A stretch of DNA of 64,000 nucleotides from Ipomoea triloba (lineage: Eukaryota; Streptophyta; Magnoliopsida; Solanales; Convolvulaceae). The first letter of the stretch is position 1; the number at the start of each line of letters is the position of its first letter. The stretch spans positions 12,856,215-12,920,214 of the forward strand of contig NC_044927.1 in NCBI RefSeq assembly GCF_003576645.1, written 5' to 3'. The position numbers were made by a program, and so were the translations under genes. Below the pieces are notes generated by a model. The model was not told the DNA's origin. It did not search any database and worked only from the letters and a program-made list of their open reading frames with translations. Below are positions 32,900 to 45,189 of the stretch, one piece after another.

Positions 32900-33763
32900 C
32901 GCGTCGGCCCCTTCTCTTCTATCTGTGAACGAAGTAACGAACCGCTTCCTCTTTTCCCCTAAAGGTACGCTGGCTCGTTCGTATCGTTCTGTCCCCCCCT
33001 CCACCCCCTCTTGCTCTCTCGCCACTCCTTTCTTGCACTATATATGTTGCCACTACTGCTAGTACTGTTTTCATGATGAAATATTGCTAGCATTCTAGCT
33101 TCTTTATAGCTCATAAAAACTGCATATTAGCACTAGCTTCTTCATCTAATTTAAGCTAATCTATACTTAGGTGAGGAGGATCTCTGCTTGTGCGATCTGT
33201 TGTTTTCTTGTGCTTTTTTGACTTTTAGTAGTATCACTTGACTGTGAAAGTATATGAAATCTTGAATTTCATCGTGTGGACGAGGATCCGATAGTAGATC
33301 TGAGGGGTTACAAGTTAATCCTGAAATGGATGGTTATAGATCTGGATTGATGTCTTTTGTGTGTGAATAAATCTGATCATTAATTAATGGCTATTTATAT
33401 TTTTGTTAAATATTGTGACGTGCCTACCTGCCTCCATTGTGATTGTTCATCCCATTATAGATCCGAGCCTTTGAATTGATAGATCTAAGTGAATTGTTAT
33501 TCTGATCCATGCATACGTGGATTGTCATTTGCTTGTTTTATGCCTGGCATCCTGGTCCTATTAATTGCTTTAGCAACACACTCATGTGATTGCATAATGA
33601 AAGAAAAGATGGTATATAACTATATATGATTCTGTGTCTAGAATCAGAAGAAGTTGTATTTAGGTTTAGACTTTAGAGTAGATCAGGGTGGTATGTTATG
33701 TTTTTGCAATTGAAACTGAATGACAGTTATTGGATTTATTGAAAAAAAAAAAAAACAGAAAAA
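32900..33763 (+). other. 5'UTR and probable 5'UTR intron
   Basis: A pyrimidine-rich leader runs to CCTAAAG|GTACGC at about 32970. The next 750 bases are T-rich with no open frame, and look like an intron. Two acceptors are possible: GACAG at 33721-33725 or CAG at 33756-33758, just before the ATG. The second lacks a pyrimidine tract because an A run precedes it. Long 5'UTR introns are common in highly expressed plant housekeeping genes. Confidence 0.55.
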
Positions 33764-36700
33764 ATGGCATCTCACATTGTTGGATATCCCCGTATGGGCC
33801 CGAAGAGAGAGCTCAAATTTGCTCTTGAGTCTTTTTGGGATGGGAAGAGCAGTGCTGAGGATCTGCAGAAGGTGGCAGCTGACCTCAGGGCATCCATATG
33901 GAAACAGATGGCTGATGCTGGGATCAAGTTCATTCCCAGCAACACTTTCTCATACTATGATCACGTGCTTGACACCACTGCCATGCTCGGTGCTGTACCC
34001 CCAAGGTACAACTGGGCTGGCGGTGAGATTGGATTTGATACTTACTTCTCCATGGCTAGAGGAAATGCCTCTGTCCCTGCCATGGAAATGACCAAGTGGT
34101 TCGATACCAACTAGTAAGTGATCTGGACCAATTCTAAATTGTCTTTATTATGAGGCCCCTCCCTTTTAATCATGTCAACTTACTTAGTTCATGTGTTGAT
34201 CCAGCCATTTCATTGTCCCTGAGTTGGGTCCTGACGTCAAATTCTCTTATGCTTCCCACAAAGCAGTGACCGAATACAAGGAGGCTAAGGCGGTATGTGA
34301 TCTGCAACTTCAATCTGGTGCTTCATAACAATATTGATGAATAAATGTTTCATGCACTTGTGCTTTGAGCCTTTCATTGTCTAAGGCTTTTGAATTAGTT
34401 TGCTGATAATTGATTGAATTCCGCCTTCATTGGTGCAGCTTGGTGTTGAAACTGTCCCAGTTCTTGTTGGCCCAGTATCATACTTGTTGCTATCCAAACC
34501 TGCCAAGGGAGTTGAGAAATCTTTCCCTCTTTTGTCTCTCCTTGACAAGATCCTTCCAATCTACAAGTAAGAGATCTCAGTTTCTGTATTGAACTTTTTG
34601 TTATGAATTCCTTAAGTGGTGATGTTGTCCCACTGGCTTTTGATAACACAATTTAACTTCACTTTCAGGGAAGTTATTTCTGAATTGAAGGGTGCTGGTG
34701 CTTCTTGGATCCAGTTTGATGAGCCCAACCTTGTGATGGATCTTGAATCTCACCAGTTGGAAGCATTCACTAAGGCCTATGCTGAGCTGGAGTCATGTTT
34801 TGGTGGCCTTAATGTTCTTGTTGAGACCTACTTTGCTGATATTCCTGCTGAAGCATTCAAAACCCTTACTGCTTTGAAGGGAGTTACTGCCTTTGGTTTT
34901 GACTTGATCCGTGGAACTAAGACCATTGATTTGATTAAGGGTGGCTTTCCTTCAGGCAAGTACTTGTTTGCTGGAGTTGTTGATGGCAGGAACATTTGGG
35001 CAAATGATCTTGCTGGATCCCTCAGCACTCTGAAATCTCTTGAGGACATTGCTGGGAAAGGTATGCTTTGCAATATTTGTTGTGTTATTATTGATTTTTT
35101 TTATTACAAAAAATCAATCATTTTGTTATCTTAATTGCAGATAAGCTTGTTGTCTCCACTTCTTGCTCTCTTCTTCACACCGCTGTTGATCTTGTGAACG
35201 AAACCAAGCTGGACAATGAAATCAAATCATGGCTTGCTTTTGCTGCCCAAAAAGTTGTTGAAGTGAATGCTTTAGCCAAGGCATTATGTGGTCAAAAGGA
35301 TGAGGTATAATTCCATTAGTTACTTGTACTGTAACTAAAAAAATTTTGAAATGTAAATGGTGATGTCAATGCAAGTCAGAACAACTGGATACAATCTGTT
35401 CTTGCTTTTCTGCTTTCTAATTTGTATGCCACTACTGGCCTTGGGTGCTCATATTGTTTTATTTCCAGGCATTTTTCTCTGCTAATGCTGCAGCTCAAGC
35501 TTCAAGAAAATCCTCCCCAAGAGTAACAAATGAAGCTGTTCAAAAGGCGGTAAGTGATGAATTGAAGTTCCTTCTTCTAATTCTCTCCCTTTTTTTTCTT
35601 TTTTTTTTTTTTTTTCCTTATTTGCAGTACAACTGAATAATTACAATGCTTATCATTTTATTTCTTTTTGTTTTATCAGGCTGCTGCTTTGAAGGGATCT
35701 GACCACCGCCGTGCTACAAATGTTAGTGCCAGGCGTGATGAACAACAGAAGAAACTTAACCTCCCTGTTCTTCCAACCACCACTATTGGTTCATTCCCTC
35801 AAACAGTGGAACTTAGAAGGGTTCGCCGTGAATACAAGGCCAACAAGTGAGTATTTTTCTAATTTTTTTCTTAACATCATTAGGTAACTTGAAACTTTCT
35901 TCTGATTTGCCACTTCTTTTGTAGGATTTCTGAGGAGGAGTATGTTAAGGCCATCAAGGAAGAAATTAGCAAAGTTGTTAAGCTCCAGGAAGAGCTGGAC
36001 ATTGATGTTCTGGTTCATGGAGAGCCTGAGGTCAGTGAGCCCTATTTGGTTTTACCTGCATATTGTTATAGCAGTACACATTATATTATTTCATGGGAAG
36101 GAACAAACCTTGTTTTGTTGTTCCACTTTTGCTCTCAGATGCTTAATAAGTTTCCACTAAATTTGGATATTCAATGTACAGAGGAATGATATGGTTGAGT
36201 ACTTTGGGGAGCAACTTTCTGGGTTTGCCTTTACTGCCAATGGATGGGTTCAATCTTATGGATCTCGCTGTGTGAAGCCACCCATCATCTATGGTGATGT
36301 GAGCAGGCCCAAACCCATGACAGTCTTCTGGTCTAGTACTGCTCAGAGCATGACCAAGCGCCCAATGAAGGGAATGCTTACTGGCCCTGTTACCATTCTC
36401 AACTGGTCCTTTGTTAGAAATGACCAACCAAGGTGATGATACGAAAAACTCGAGTAGTCTTTATGATGTTCTGGGTCTATTCTAATCTAATCTAATCTTG
36501 TGTTGCTCTGTTTACAGATTCGAAACCTGCTACCAGATTGCTTTGGCAATTAAGGATGAAGTAGAGGATTTGGAGAAGGCAGGCATCAATGTCATTCAAA
36601 TTGATGAAGCTGCTTTGAGAGAGGGTTTGCCTCTTAGGAAGGCAGAACATGCTTTCTATTTGAACTGGGCTGTCCACTCATTCAGAATCACCAACTGCGG

Positions 36701-37195
36701 TGTCCAAAACACAACCCAGGTGCACACCTTTTTTAAATTTTTAAACAAAAGCTGTTAACTTGCATTTAGAAATCTGTGGTTATTATACACTTTTCATGAG
36801 ACCTTCCACTCCACTGTGTGATGCAGATCCATACTCACATGTGCTATTCAAACTTCAATGACATCATCCACTCCATCATTGACATGGATGCTGATGTTAT
36901 CACAATTGAGAACTCCCGTTCTGATGAGAAGCTCCTCTCAGTTTTCCGTGAAGGAGTGAAGTATGGTGCTGGGATCGGACCCGGTGTGTACGACATCCAC
37001 TCCCCCAGAATACCGTCCACCGAAGAGATTGCAGACAGAGTTAACAAGATGCTTGCAGTCCTTGACACAAACATCTTGTGGGTCAACCCTGACTGTGGTC
37101 TCAAGACTCGCAAGTACACAGAAGTGAAGCCAGCTCTTGAGAATATGGTTTCTGCTGCCAAGCTCATCCGGACCCAGCTTGCCAGTGCCAAATGA
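33764..37195 (+). CDS. METE: Cobalamin-independent methionine synthase
   Basis: The enzyme moves the methyl group of 5-methyltetrahydropteroyl-triglutamate to homocysteine to make methionine, the last step of methionine synthesis and a feeder of the S-adenosylmethionine cycle. Eleven coding exons splice cleanly: 33764-34113, 34205-34292, 34439-34566, 34669-35060, 35141-35304, 35469-35549, 35680-35846, 35925-36030, 36182-36432, 36518-36719, 36827-37195. Together they are 2298 nt, 765 residues plus stop, the usual plant length. The N-terminal barrel starts [17 protein letters not shown]. The catalytic C-terminal barrel begins around residue 433. Zinc ligands are present: His647 and Cys649 in IHTHMCYS, the Glu in ENSRSD (about 671) and Cys733 in NPDCGL. 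There is no N-terminal transit peptide, so it is probably cytosolic. All introns are GT-AG. The gene looks intact. Confidence 0.97.
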
Positions 37196-37525
37196 GCCTT
37201 TGAATTTCATCAGCCAATTTGTTCCTAAATACACTCTCTAGTGGTCTAATAATCTGTGTTTGTGAGGAAATGTTACTCTCTAGGTCTAGTGTGCTCCCTG
37301 AGCATTTATCATTCTTTTCCACTTTTCTTTGTTTCGTCTTTTACTTCTACCTTTGCCTTTTGAAAGGAATCTGATATCCTGTACTTTTGAGAGTTTTTTT
37401 TTGCCTTATATATCTAGCCACAATGCTGAACTGTGTACTTCAATGTTTGGTGTCAAAGAATGCAATGCTCATTTTGTGCTCATTGTCTTCCCCCTAATTC
37501 TTCAGACTTTAGTTGATTGTGGACT
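37196..37525 (+). other. Methionine synthase 3' flank
   Basis: T-rich sequence of the kind found in plant 3'UTRs. No clear single AATAAA signal. The frame at 37329-37532 is not a gene. Confidence 0.5.
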
Positions 37526-37590
37526 GAGTTAATACTCAATTTAGTTCTTGACTACAATGATTTTTCTTGATTTAATTTTAAACTGTTGCA
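37526..37590. repeat. Orphan Mutator-like TIR
   Basis: GAGTTAATACTCAATTTAG and following match the ends of 12670-13711. Possible opposite ends lie at 40857-41094 beyond the Helitron, but flanking duplications do not match, so I leave it single. Confidence 0.55.
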
Positions 37591-38221
37591 ATACAGGTTT
37601 GTTTGCAGGTCTTTGCTTGTTTGATTAACGTGAAGCAATAAAATTGCAGGAACAGGAAACATGAATTGTAAACAATAAAAGACGATTCTTATTCATCCTT
37701 CCATTACAATAGGGGAATACATCTATATATATATATATATATATAAACAAAATCCTCCAAAACGAAATCCTATTTCCCGCCTAAAATATTGTACATTAAA
37801 ACAATAAAATAATATTAAAAATAGAATAATATTAAAACACGAAATCCTATAACATAAAAACATTGTTATACATTAGGATTAGTACATTGTTATAATCTAT
37901 CTATATATATATATATAAACAAAATCCTCCAAAATGAAATCCTATTTCCCGCCCAAAATATTGTACATTAAAACAATTAAAACAATAAAATAATATTAAA
38001 AGTACAATAATATTAAAAGTACAATAATATTAAAACACGAAATCCTAAAAAAAGAAGAAAATGAAGCAATTGTCGGGTGACATTAATTCGATAACAGCTT
38101 ACTATTTACAACCACCATATGTAACTGAACTTACTCGATGTCTCATTTCTGTCATGAAGTCGGTTTAAGATCTATGTTCCGCCAGGGTGTGGAGAGTTAT
38201 ACTATCTTAGATGTCTTTTAA

Positions 38222-38285
38222 ATTTGGTACGTGGACCTTTTAGCCATGAAGATATTTGGTACGTGGACCTTTTAGCCATGAAGAT
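38222..38285. repeat. 32-bp tandem duplication inside the Helitron
   Basis: ATTTGGTACGTGGACCTTTT plus 12 bases occurs twice, starting at 38222 and 38254. It duplicates the codons encoding a VRGPFSHEDI stretch at the start of the helicase remnant and shifts the frame, since 32 is not divisible by 3. Confidence 0.9.
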
Positions 38286-40259
38286 ATTCGCACTGTTGCA
38301 AGAGTCATTCATAATTTGTTTAGGAATACGTATTATGAATATGGATTATTAGATGATGACAAGGAGTACATTGATGGCATTATTGATTCGAGTTACTGGG
38401 CATCCACGTATGCTTTGCGAAGGTTATTTGTTACGCTTCTCACTTCAAGTTCAACGTCGACGTGTCTTGCAAAGTCCAGGTATATCGAGCTCCAATCTAT
38501 TTATTCGACTTTGTTATTTGCTTTTCATTATTTATAAATAAACTAATTTGTTATTTGTTTTTGTTTCTTTTATTTTTTTACATTTTAAGAGTTGATGTTA
38601 TCGGATTCAGATAAAAAACAGTTTGCTCTGATGGAGTTGGAGTTGGAGAATTTGCTATCTTCGTGGGGAAAAAGCTTGAAAGACTTTCTGGAAATGCCAA
38701 TTCCAGACGAAAGTAGCATGGATTTGAGTGAAAACATGTTAATAGCCGAAGAGTTGGCGTATGACAAGGAATCTTTGAAGACAGAGCATGAGACATTGGT
38801 AACACAATTGACCGATGAACAAAAGATGTTTACGACTCTGTGATGAATGATATTGATTCAAATGGAGGTGGATTATTCTTTATGTATGGTTACGGAGGAA
38901 CAGGCAAGATGTTCGTGTGGAGAACGTTATCATCAAAGATAAGGAGCCGCGGTGATATTGTTCTAAATGTTGTTTCCAGTGGAATAGCATCTTTGTTGTT
39001 GCTGGGAGGCAGAACGGCGCATTCCAGATTTGCTATACCACTTTCTTTGAACGAAGATTCCACGTGCAATATATCGCAACGAAGTGACCTTGCTAAGCTT
39101 ATAATAAGGAGCAAATTGATAATATGGGATGAAGCACCGATGACGCATAAATACTATTTTGAGGCTTTGGACAAAACCATGAGGGACATATTGAGGTTCG
39201 TCATACCAGGTAGTGCTGAAAAGACTTTTAGTGGAAAAACAGTAGTTTTGGGCGGCGATTTTAGACAGATCCTACCTGTTATTCCGAAAGCAACAAGACC
39301 AGAAGTTGTCGGAGCAACTATTAATTCTTCATACCTATGGACAAATTGCAAGGTATTAAGGCTGACCAAGAACTTGAGGCTACGGACCTTAGCTTCAGAG
39401 GAAGATAGACATACAGTTGATTGGTTTTCAAAATGGATTGCAGACATCGGAGATGGGATTGCAGGGGTTGTAAACAATGGTTCATCTGATATCGATATTC
39501 CGGCAAGGTTTTTGTTGAAGTGTGGACACGATCCCATAGCAACTATAGTTGAGAGCACATTCCCAAGCTCGAGATATGGCATGCTTGATGAGTCACAGCT
39601 AGAAGGCCGAGTGATCCTCTCGCCGACTTTAGATGTCGTTGATCAAATTAATCAGTACATGTGCGACATGAATACTGCAGAAAGACGAACATATTTAAGT
39701 TGTGACTCTTTGTGTAGGCAGAATCAGGCGGTGAAAATCTATCAGAAGTGCACACTCCTGAATTCTTAAATAGTTTGAGATTGTCGGGTCTTCATAATCA
39801 TTCATTGACATTAAAGGTCGGTGCACGTGTTATGTTATTGTGGAACATAGACCACTCTCTTGGTCTTTGTAACGGAACGCGGTTCATTATCACAAGATTG
39901 GCAGATCAGATCACATTGTCGAAGCAAGAATAGTTAATGGGACACATGAAGGGACCAAAGTTCTTATCCCCCGAATGTCTCTTAGTCCTTCTGATACGAG
40001 ATTGCCCTCCAAGTTCCAGCATAAACAATTCCCGTTGATGCTTGCATATGCCATGACTATAAACAAAAGCCAATGCCAAACACTAACTCACGTTGGGTTA
40101 TTGCTAAAAAAACCGGTCTTTAGTCACGATCAATTGTATGTGGCTTTCTCCCGAGTCAGTCATCCTAATGGCCTGAAGGTGTTAGCGGTAGACGAGGATG
40201 GACAAGATTGTGTTGCGACTTCCAATGTCGTCTACAAAGAGGTTTTCAATAATGTGTAA
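38256..40259 (+). pseudogene. Helitron Pif1-family helicase remnant
   Basis: The pieces, in order, are GPFSHEDIRTV and LLDDDKEYIDGI (38256-38480), then a linker (38592-38825). The helicase core (38840-39769) follows, with Walker A GYGGTGK, Walker B IIWDEAP and GGDFRQILPVIP. C-terminal motifs are at 39748-40259 (LTLKVGARVMLL, AYAMTINKSQCQTL, LYVAFSRV). Frameshifts lie near 38820, 39747 and 39930, and the last Lys of Walker A is followed by Met rather than Thr/Ser. The intact protein would unwind DNA during rolling-circle transposition. This copy cannot. Confidence 0.92.
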
Positions 40260-40668
40260 ATATAATCAATGATATTATGTTTTTTTTCAACATGATAAAG
40301 TTGCTATATATCTAGACAAAAAATATATCATCTATACAAATGAATTAGGATAGCAATTCATTACTATAAATAAGTTGCCAGAGAACGAGCACATTAGGCT
40401 AATTTCTAAAAATTCCTAACAATGATATATAAAATCTCTAAAGTTACAACACCGCATGCCTACATCTACACATTACCTATTAATTTGAGCAATTATTTAC
40501 TCGAATTCAAGTAATGGTAACATCAACAAACATAAATGACCCAACTCATATCTTCATTTGCACTATATAATATTTGATGTTATAATTTAAATAATTGTAT
40601 ATCCATTCAAATATTCTTAATATATTATAAAAAACTCATTCCGTGCATCGCACGGGTGTAAATACTAG

Positions 40669-41198
40669 TATATATAATATCTACTAACATTAATAACAAT
40701 AATAATGCACAAACGTTACAACCGTTACAATCATAATGTCCACATTAATATAATTTATAACATAAACATTTTTTAATGTTTAAGTGGGTTCTTGACTTCA
40801 ACAATTTTACTTAATTGAGTTCTTTGTAAGTATAGTTTGGTAATTTCTCCTTTATTAATACTCAGTTTAGTCTTTGACTATATTGATTTTACTCAAATTA
40901 TTCTTCGACTATAGTGTATACTCAATTTAGTTATCAACTATAATGATTTTTCTCGATTTAATTATTGATTTTAACCGTCGAGGTTTCAATTAGGTAAAAT
41001 TATCAAAGTTGATGACCTAATTAAGTAAAAAAGACGTTTAGGACTAAGAGAAAAATCAATAGTTGTGGACTAAATTGGATATTAACTCATCATTATGGAC
41101 TTCGATTATTGTTGGAAAAAAAAATTCCAAAATGGCTTCATGATCATTATAGTAAAATCTTTTAAATTTATGTGATATTTGGTAATTAGTTGATAATA
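40669..41198. other. Intergenic with Mutator-like TIR remnants
   Basis: An inverted pair (AATACTCAGTTTAGTCTTTG at 40857 and, inverted, GAGTTAATATCCAATTTAGTCC ending 41094) of about 50 bp encloses about 190 bp. It is probably a short, diverged relative of the 12670-13711 family. Confidence 0.5.
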
Positions 41199-41208
41199 TT
41201 AATTGTTT

Positions 41209-41555
41209 GAGCAAATACTAAATTTGGTCCAACGAGTATTAGCAAAATGACAGTTTTGGTTCACATGTTTAATTTCTACCAATTTTCATCCACGACTATT
41301 GTTTTAGTACCAAAATTCATCGTGCTGGTCACCTATCCATTTAAAACGTGCCGAAATCTAAAAATTTTAAGGGTATTTTCATCCTTTTGAACTTAATATC
41401 CCAATTTGAATATGAATAAAAGAATTTAAGTCATAAGATTGATCACAATTCACAATTTTCATCCTCATCTTACCTAAAATAATAGTCGTCATTAAACATG
41501 TGGACCAAAATTGTCATTTTACTAATATTCGTGGGACTAAAATTGGTATTTGCTC
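41209..41555. mobile_element. Short Mutator-like MITE, 10-bp TSD
   Basis: The ends are GAGCAAATACTAAATTTGG and, inverted, GAGCAAATACCAATTTTAG. An exact duplication TTAATTGTTT (41199-41208 and 41556-41565) flanks it. The 347-bp body matches the arms of 30664-31626 and has no coding capacity. Confidence 0.88.
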
Positions 41556-41635
41556 TTAATTGTTTGTAGAAAAATATTTAATAAATTAGAAGTTTACTAT
41601 TATTGGATTAAATATGTAAAAAGATTTATATAAGG

Positions 41636-42433
41636 AGAATTACCATTTTAGTCCCTCAATTATACTAGAATAACCAACTCAATCCCTTAATTATATATGC
41701 GACCTCATTTAGTCTCTAAATTGTTTATTTTGAGGTCATTTTAGTCTTCTATATGAAATAGTTGTTCAAGTTAACGGCAATAAGGGTAAATATGTAAATT
41801 CATCAGTTTCCTCACAAAGCAAACATCAAGTAAGTAAAAAATAAATTTTAAGTCAAAATAAATTTTAATTAAAAATGTCAGTTAGTCACTTAAATGAAAA
41901 AAATTTTGGTTCAGTTAATTCGGTAATAGAAATTTTGACTCGGTTAATTGTTAAAGATTTAGAAATTTTCGTTAATTCGGTTGGTCATTGAATGTACACC
42001 CCTACAAATGTGCACTAACTAGGATGTACACATTTAGTTGAAGAAAATCAAAATTTACTTAGACTTAAAAGTATTACATTTTTTTTTTTACTTCATTACT
42101 AGTCTTTTCTTAGCTTCCGTTAATCATTCTGAAAACGATTTTATATGATTACTTTTATTCGTTAAGAAGTATTTAAAATAAGTTTACAGAAAAAACAAAG
42201 TTACTGTATGTGTGATGTTTTTGACTTAAAATATGTTTTTTAAAAACTCATTTTATATGTGCTTTTGGAGGAAACCAATGAATTTACATATTTACCATTC
42301 ATCACCAATCATTTTAACAGCTGTTTGATCTGAGAGATTAAAATAACCACCAAGCAAACAATTTAGGGACTAAATAGGGCCACATGTATAATTAAGCGAG
42401 TGAGTTGACTATTCTAGTATAATTGATGGTATA
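41636..42433. mobile_element. Long-TIR element, boundaries approximate
   Basis: The left side (ACCATTTTAGTCCCTCAATTATACTAGAATAACC, read in pieces) and the inverted right side (CATCAATTATACTAGAATAG, then TTAATTATACATGTGGCCC and TAGTCCCTAAATTGTTTG) agree over about 200 bp. Arms also share GTAAATATGTAAATTCAT. I found no clear target duplication. It resembles the TIR layout of 20087-21194. Confidence 0.6.
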
Positions 42434-43674
42434 AAATAAGCATTTTGTAACCCTTCACTCATTCCAATAAGTCTAGAGTTCGAGAAAAAAAAATGGGGGC
42501 ATGCACGAGTTATGATTTATAGATATTTCAAAATAATCTTTACTAGTTAGAATAGTCGTTAATAAGTTGCGATCGTACGTACCGGTCACGAACCGTAAAA
42601 ATTTTTAGGAGTATGTGTTCTGTCCCGTTTGTCCTAGGAAGTGGGTTATTAGGCACCATACCATTAACCTTGAATTTCCTATTTAATTAAATTAGCCCGT
42701 AATAGTGAAAATTTATTTCGACCGTAGCATCACTGTATTTCGCGATGTACCGAACATTGTCCGATTTTAGAAATTAAGGTTAGAATTGAGTTTGGGATAA
42801 TTTTGGTTTCGAATTTACCCCTACCTAAATTATTTCCTACCGTAACTATATCTGTTTTAACCCTTAACAGTCTAGCCAAAGATATTTTCCTTGAGTTACC
42901 ACATGAATTTGACACTTGGCAACTCCCTACACCACATGCTTGTATTAAATTAATTTAGAGTTGCTATAAATAGAGACTTGATCTCCAAGTTTCTTCATTT
43001 TATCCCATTTGGCCGAAAATAAAGAGAGAGGACAAGAGAGAGAAATTCTTCAACTTCATCTTCAAGACTAGCAACCTCCATAGCTAGAATCCTTCATCAA
43101 GACCACAAATATTCGGTAAATTTCTATTTTTGTTCGGTTAAAAGCTTTGTTTTCTTCCCTAGAACCTAACTATAGGTTAAAATCTCTTAAAAATTATTGT
43201 TATGGTGGTATGTTTTGCTTAGGAATTTTTGGTGAAAGAATTGAGAAAAGGTTCAAAGCTATTAGTGCAAAATGTGCTTCACCCAAGAGGTAAGAAATCC
43301 CTTAAGTTGGTTTTGTCACTTAAGATTTGATGATTGATAGTTGAAATAGGAATTTATGAGCTTTGTGTTAAAATATATGGATATATGTAAGTGTTAGTAG
43401 AATATATAGGTATATAACTAGGTGGGTAGTATATGTTATAGATGTATATATATGTATATATTCTCGGTTCAAGTGATTCATATATGTGTGTAAAATATTG
43501 TAAATAAAAAGAAAATCTTTATATAAATATACATATACTCGTGAGGTATATATATATGTATAAGTACCATAAAGGATGAATATGCATATGAATATACATA
43601 TATGTGTATGTAGGTATAAGGAAGAGGTTATGTTGTGCATACTTGCTACCTATGAGTAATATGTATAGATGATA

Positions 43675-43800
43675 TGTACATGTGCATAAAGTGTGTTTTG
43701 TGTTACTAGTATTGTATGTACATGTGCATAAAGTGTGTTTTGTGTTACTAGTATTGTATATGCATGTGCATAAAGTGTGTTTTGTGTTACTAGTATTGTA
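43675..43800. repeat. Three 42-bp tandem units in the solo LTR
   Basis: TGTGCATAAAGTGTGTTTTG and flanking bases repeat exactly, or with 1-3 changes, three times. The LTR at 60810-63728 lacks this array, so it arose in this copy or its lineage. Confidence 0.9.
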
Positions 43801-44829
43801 TATGATGAAGTGGTGAGATGTGCAAATGATTTTGGGAACTATGCTTGAAAAGCCTTTGGACAAATAAAAATGTTTATGAAACTTACGTCGAAGAACGTAT
43901 GCTATTTTGGTAAATAGGTTGTCAAAAACCTTATTTTGAGGAAAATGTCACTATTAATAAGTGGGTACCTTACTTGAAAGATGAGAAAATGGTATTTGGA
44001 AAGCCTGCGAGCACTGGAAGTATTTTGAAAATCCATTTTAAACAAAAATCACCATCTTGGGCTAACGAGGTAGCCAACTTCAAGTATTGGACTCAAATGT
44101 GAAATATGCCCAAAAGGAATGATTTAAGGAAGAAAAAAAAAAAACTAAAGAAAGGAAATGTTTTCCAAAACCTTAGTTTCTAAGTAAGTTGAGGAGGACC
44201 TTGATTAGCCTACGGGATGAAGCGGGCTTAAATGCCATTTCCCAGTGGTTGTTTACATCGTATGATCAGTTTATACTAAAAGGGGCGAAGTCTATTCGCC
44301 GAGTATTGTATAACTCATAGGATGCGGTATTCCTATGGGGGTGTGCACACTTAAGGTATAGTTACTCCAAAAGTCCGGGTAGGTGTCGTTTTAACGGACC
44401 TGGCTAGGCCAGCTAGGAATCATTTTAACGAACCTTACGTCCAGGGGATCAGTGTTAGACCGGGGGACGACCACTGAACCCGAGTTCGATGATCCAAGTG
44501 GTCAAAGAGGGAGTTAAGAGAATACTCCAAAGGCCTCACGCTTGCTAATATGAAACTAAGGAAGATTTAAAAGTAAGAAAGAGTTATTCTGTATCGACAC
44601 TAAGAAGAAATGATTGTATCCAAAATAAGAGGTTGATATTGGTTCGCTAATCTCTTTTTGTACAAGTCTTCATTGTTAACTTATTTACAGGTGAAATCTC
44701 AACAAATGGGTAAAGTTACAAAACTCTTACATACTTGTTTTGAAAAACCTTTGTTGAATTTTGAGTGACCATGGATTTTCTTACTTAGCCGTCGTGCTAA
44801 CTACACTTCAATGTGCTTTTATTTAACAG

Positions 44830-45189
44830 ATGTTGTCTAGCGTGGGCTCATGTAGCCCGATGAGCTCTGGGAGCTCATCCGAGTTTATGTTCCCAATAAT
44901 GGAGTACGATGATTACGAACAGTTCCTGTTAGGCGATGACCCCTACGCTCCCGGTTACGCTCCTGCTCCTCCCTCTCCGACGTATACTCCTCCTCCAGTC
45001 TATCCTACTACACTCGCCTACACTCCTGTTCCCAGTGGACCGCCGAGTTTTCTTGATAGAGCCCAAGCTAGGCATGGATTCTACCCCATGGAAGTGTTAG
45101 AGGGGAGTAATCCCCTGGAGTTTGTTGTCTTTTATCCTACCCGTGGGACCCCAGTCCTCCGGAGTTTTTGGACAAGTGGTCCATGGTAG
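44830..45189 (+). CDS. LTR-embedded ORF, copy A (frameshifted)
   Basis: The ATG follows a splice acceptor (ATTTAACAG|ATG). The 119-residue frame has a Ser-rich start (SSVGSCSPMSS), then DDPYAPGYAP, a Pro-rich middle, and GFYPMEVLEGSNPLEFVV near the end. The copy at 62996 shares all of these in order. After about 45145 the frame departs from the other copy through a one-base loss, and the same residues continue in the next phase (for example FLDHLTWF), so this copy is damaged. I know of no domain that matches. It sits in the transcribed R-U5 part of the LTR, so it could be translated from a spliced subgenomic RNA. It need not be functional today. Confidence 0.5.
   Translation: MLSSVGSCSPMSSGSSSEFMFPIMEYDDYEQFLLGDDPYAPGYAPAPPSPTYTPPPVYPTTLAYTPVPSGPPSFLDRAQARHGFYPMEVLEGSNPLEFVVFYPTRGTPVLRSFWTSGPW

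Larger units (their letters stand above)
37722..40668 (+). mobile_element. Helitron with broken Pif1-type helicase
   Basis: The 3' end is a hairpin CCGTGCATCGCACGG, nine bases, then CTAG followed by host T (40641-40669). The 5' end begins TC after A (37722), with the sequence (A)TCTATATATATA...AAACAAAATCCTCCAAAA. The same 5' sequence occurs again at about 37900, so the element has two tandem 5' ends. Only the helicase part of the Rep/helicase protein is present. The rolling-circle Rep (HUH) domain is missing. Confidence 0.85.

Noticed and set aside
36844..37234. Minus-strand frames over the last methionine synthase exon
   Set aside because: Shadows of a well supported exon.
38578..39582. Minus-strand frames over the Helitron helicase
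   Set aside because: Shadows of the + strand helicase remnant, whose Walker motifs fix the coding strand.
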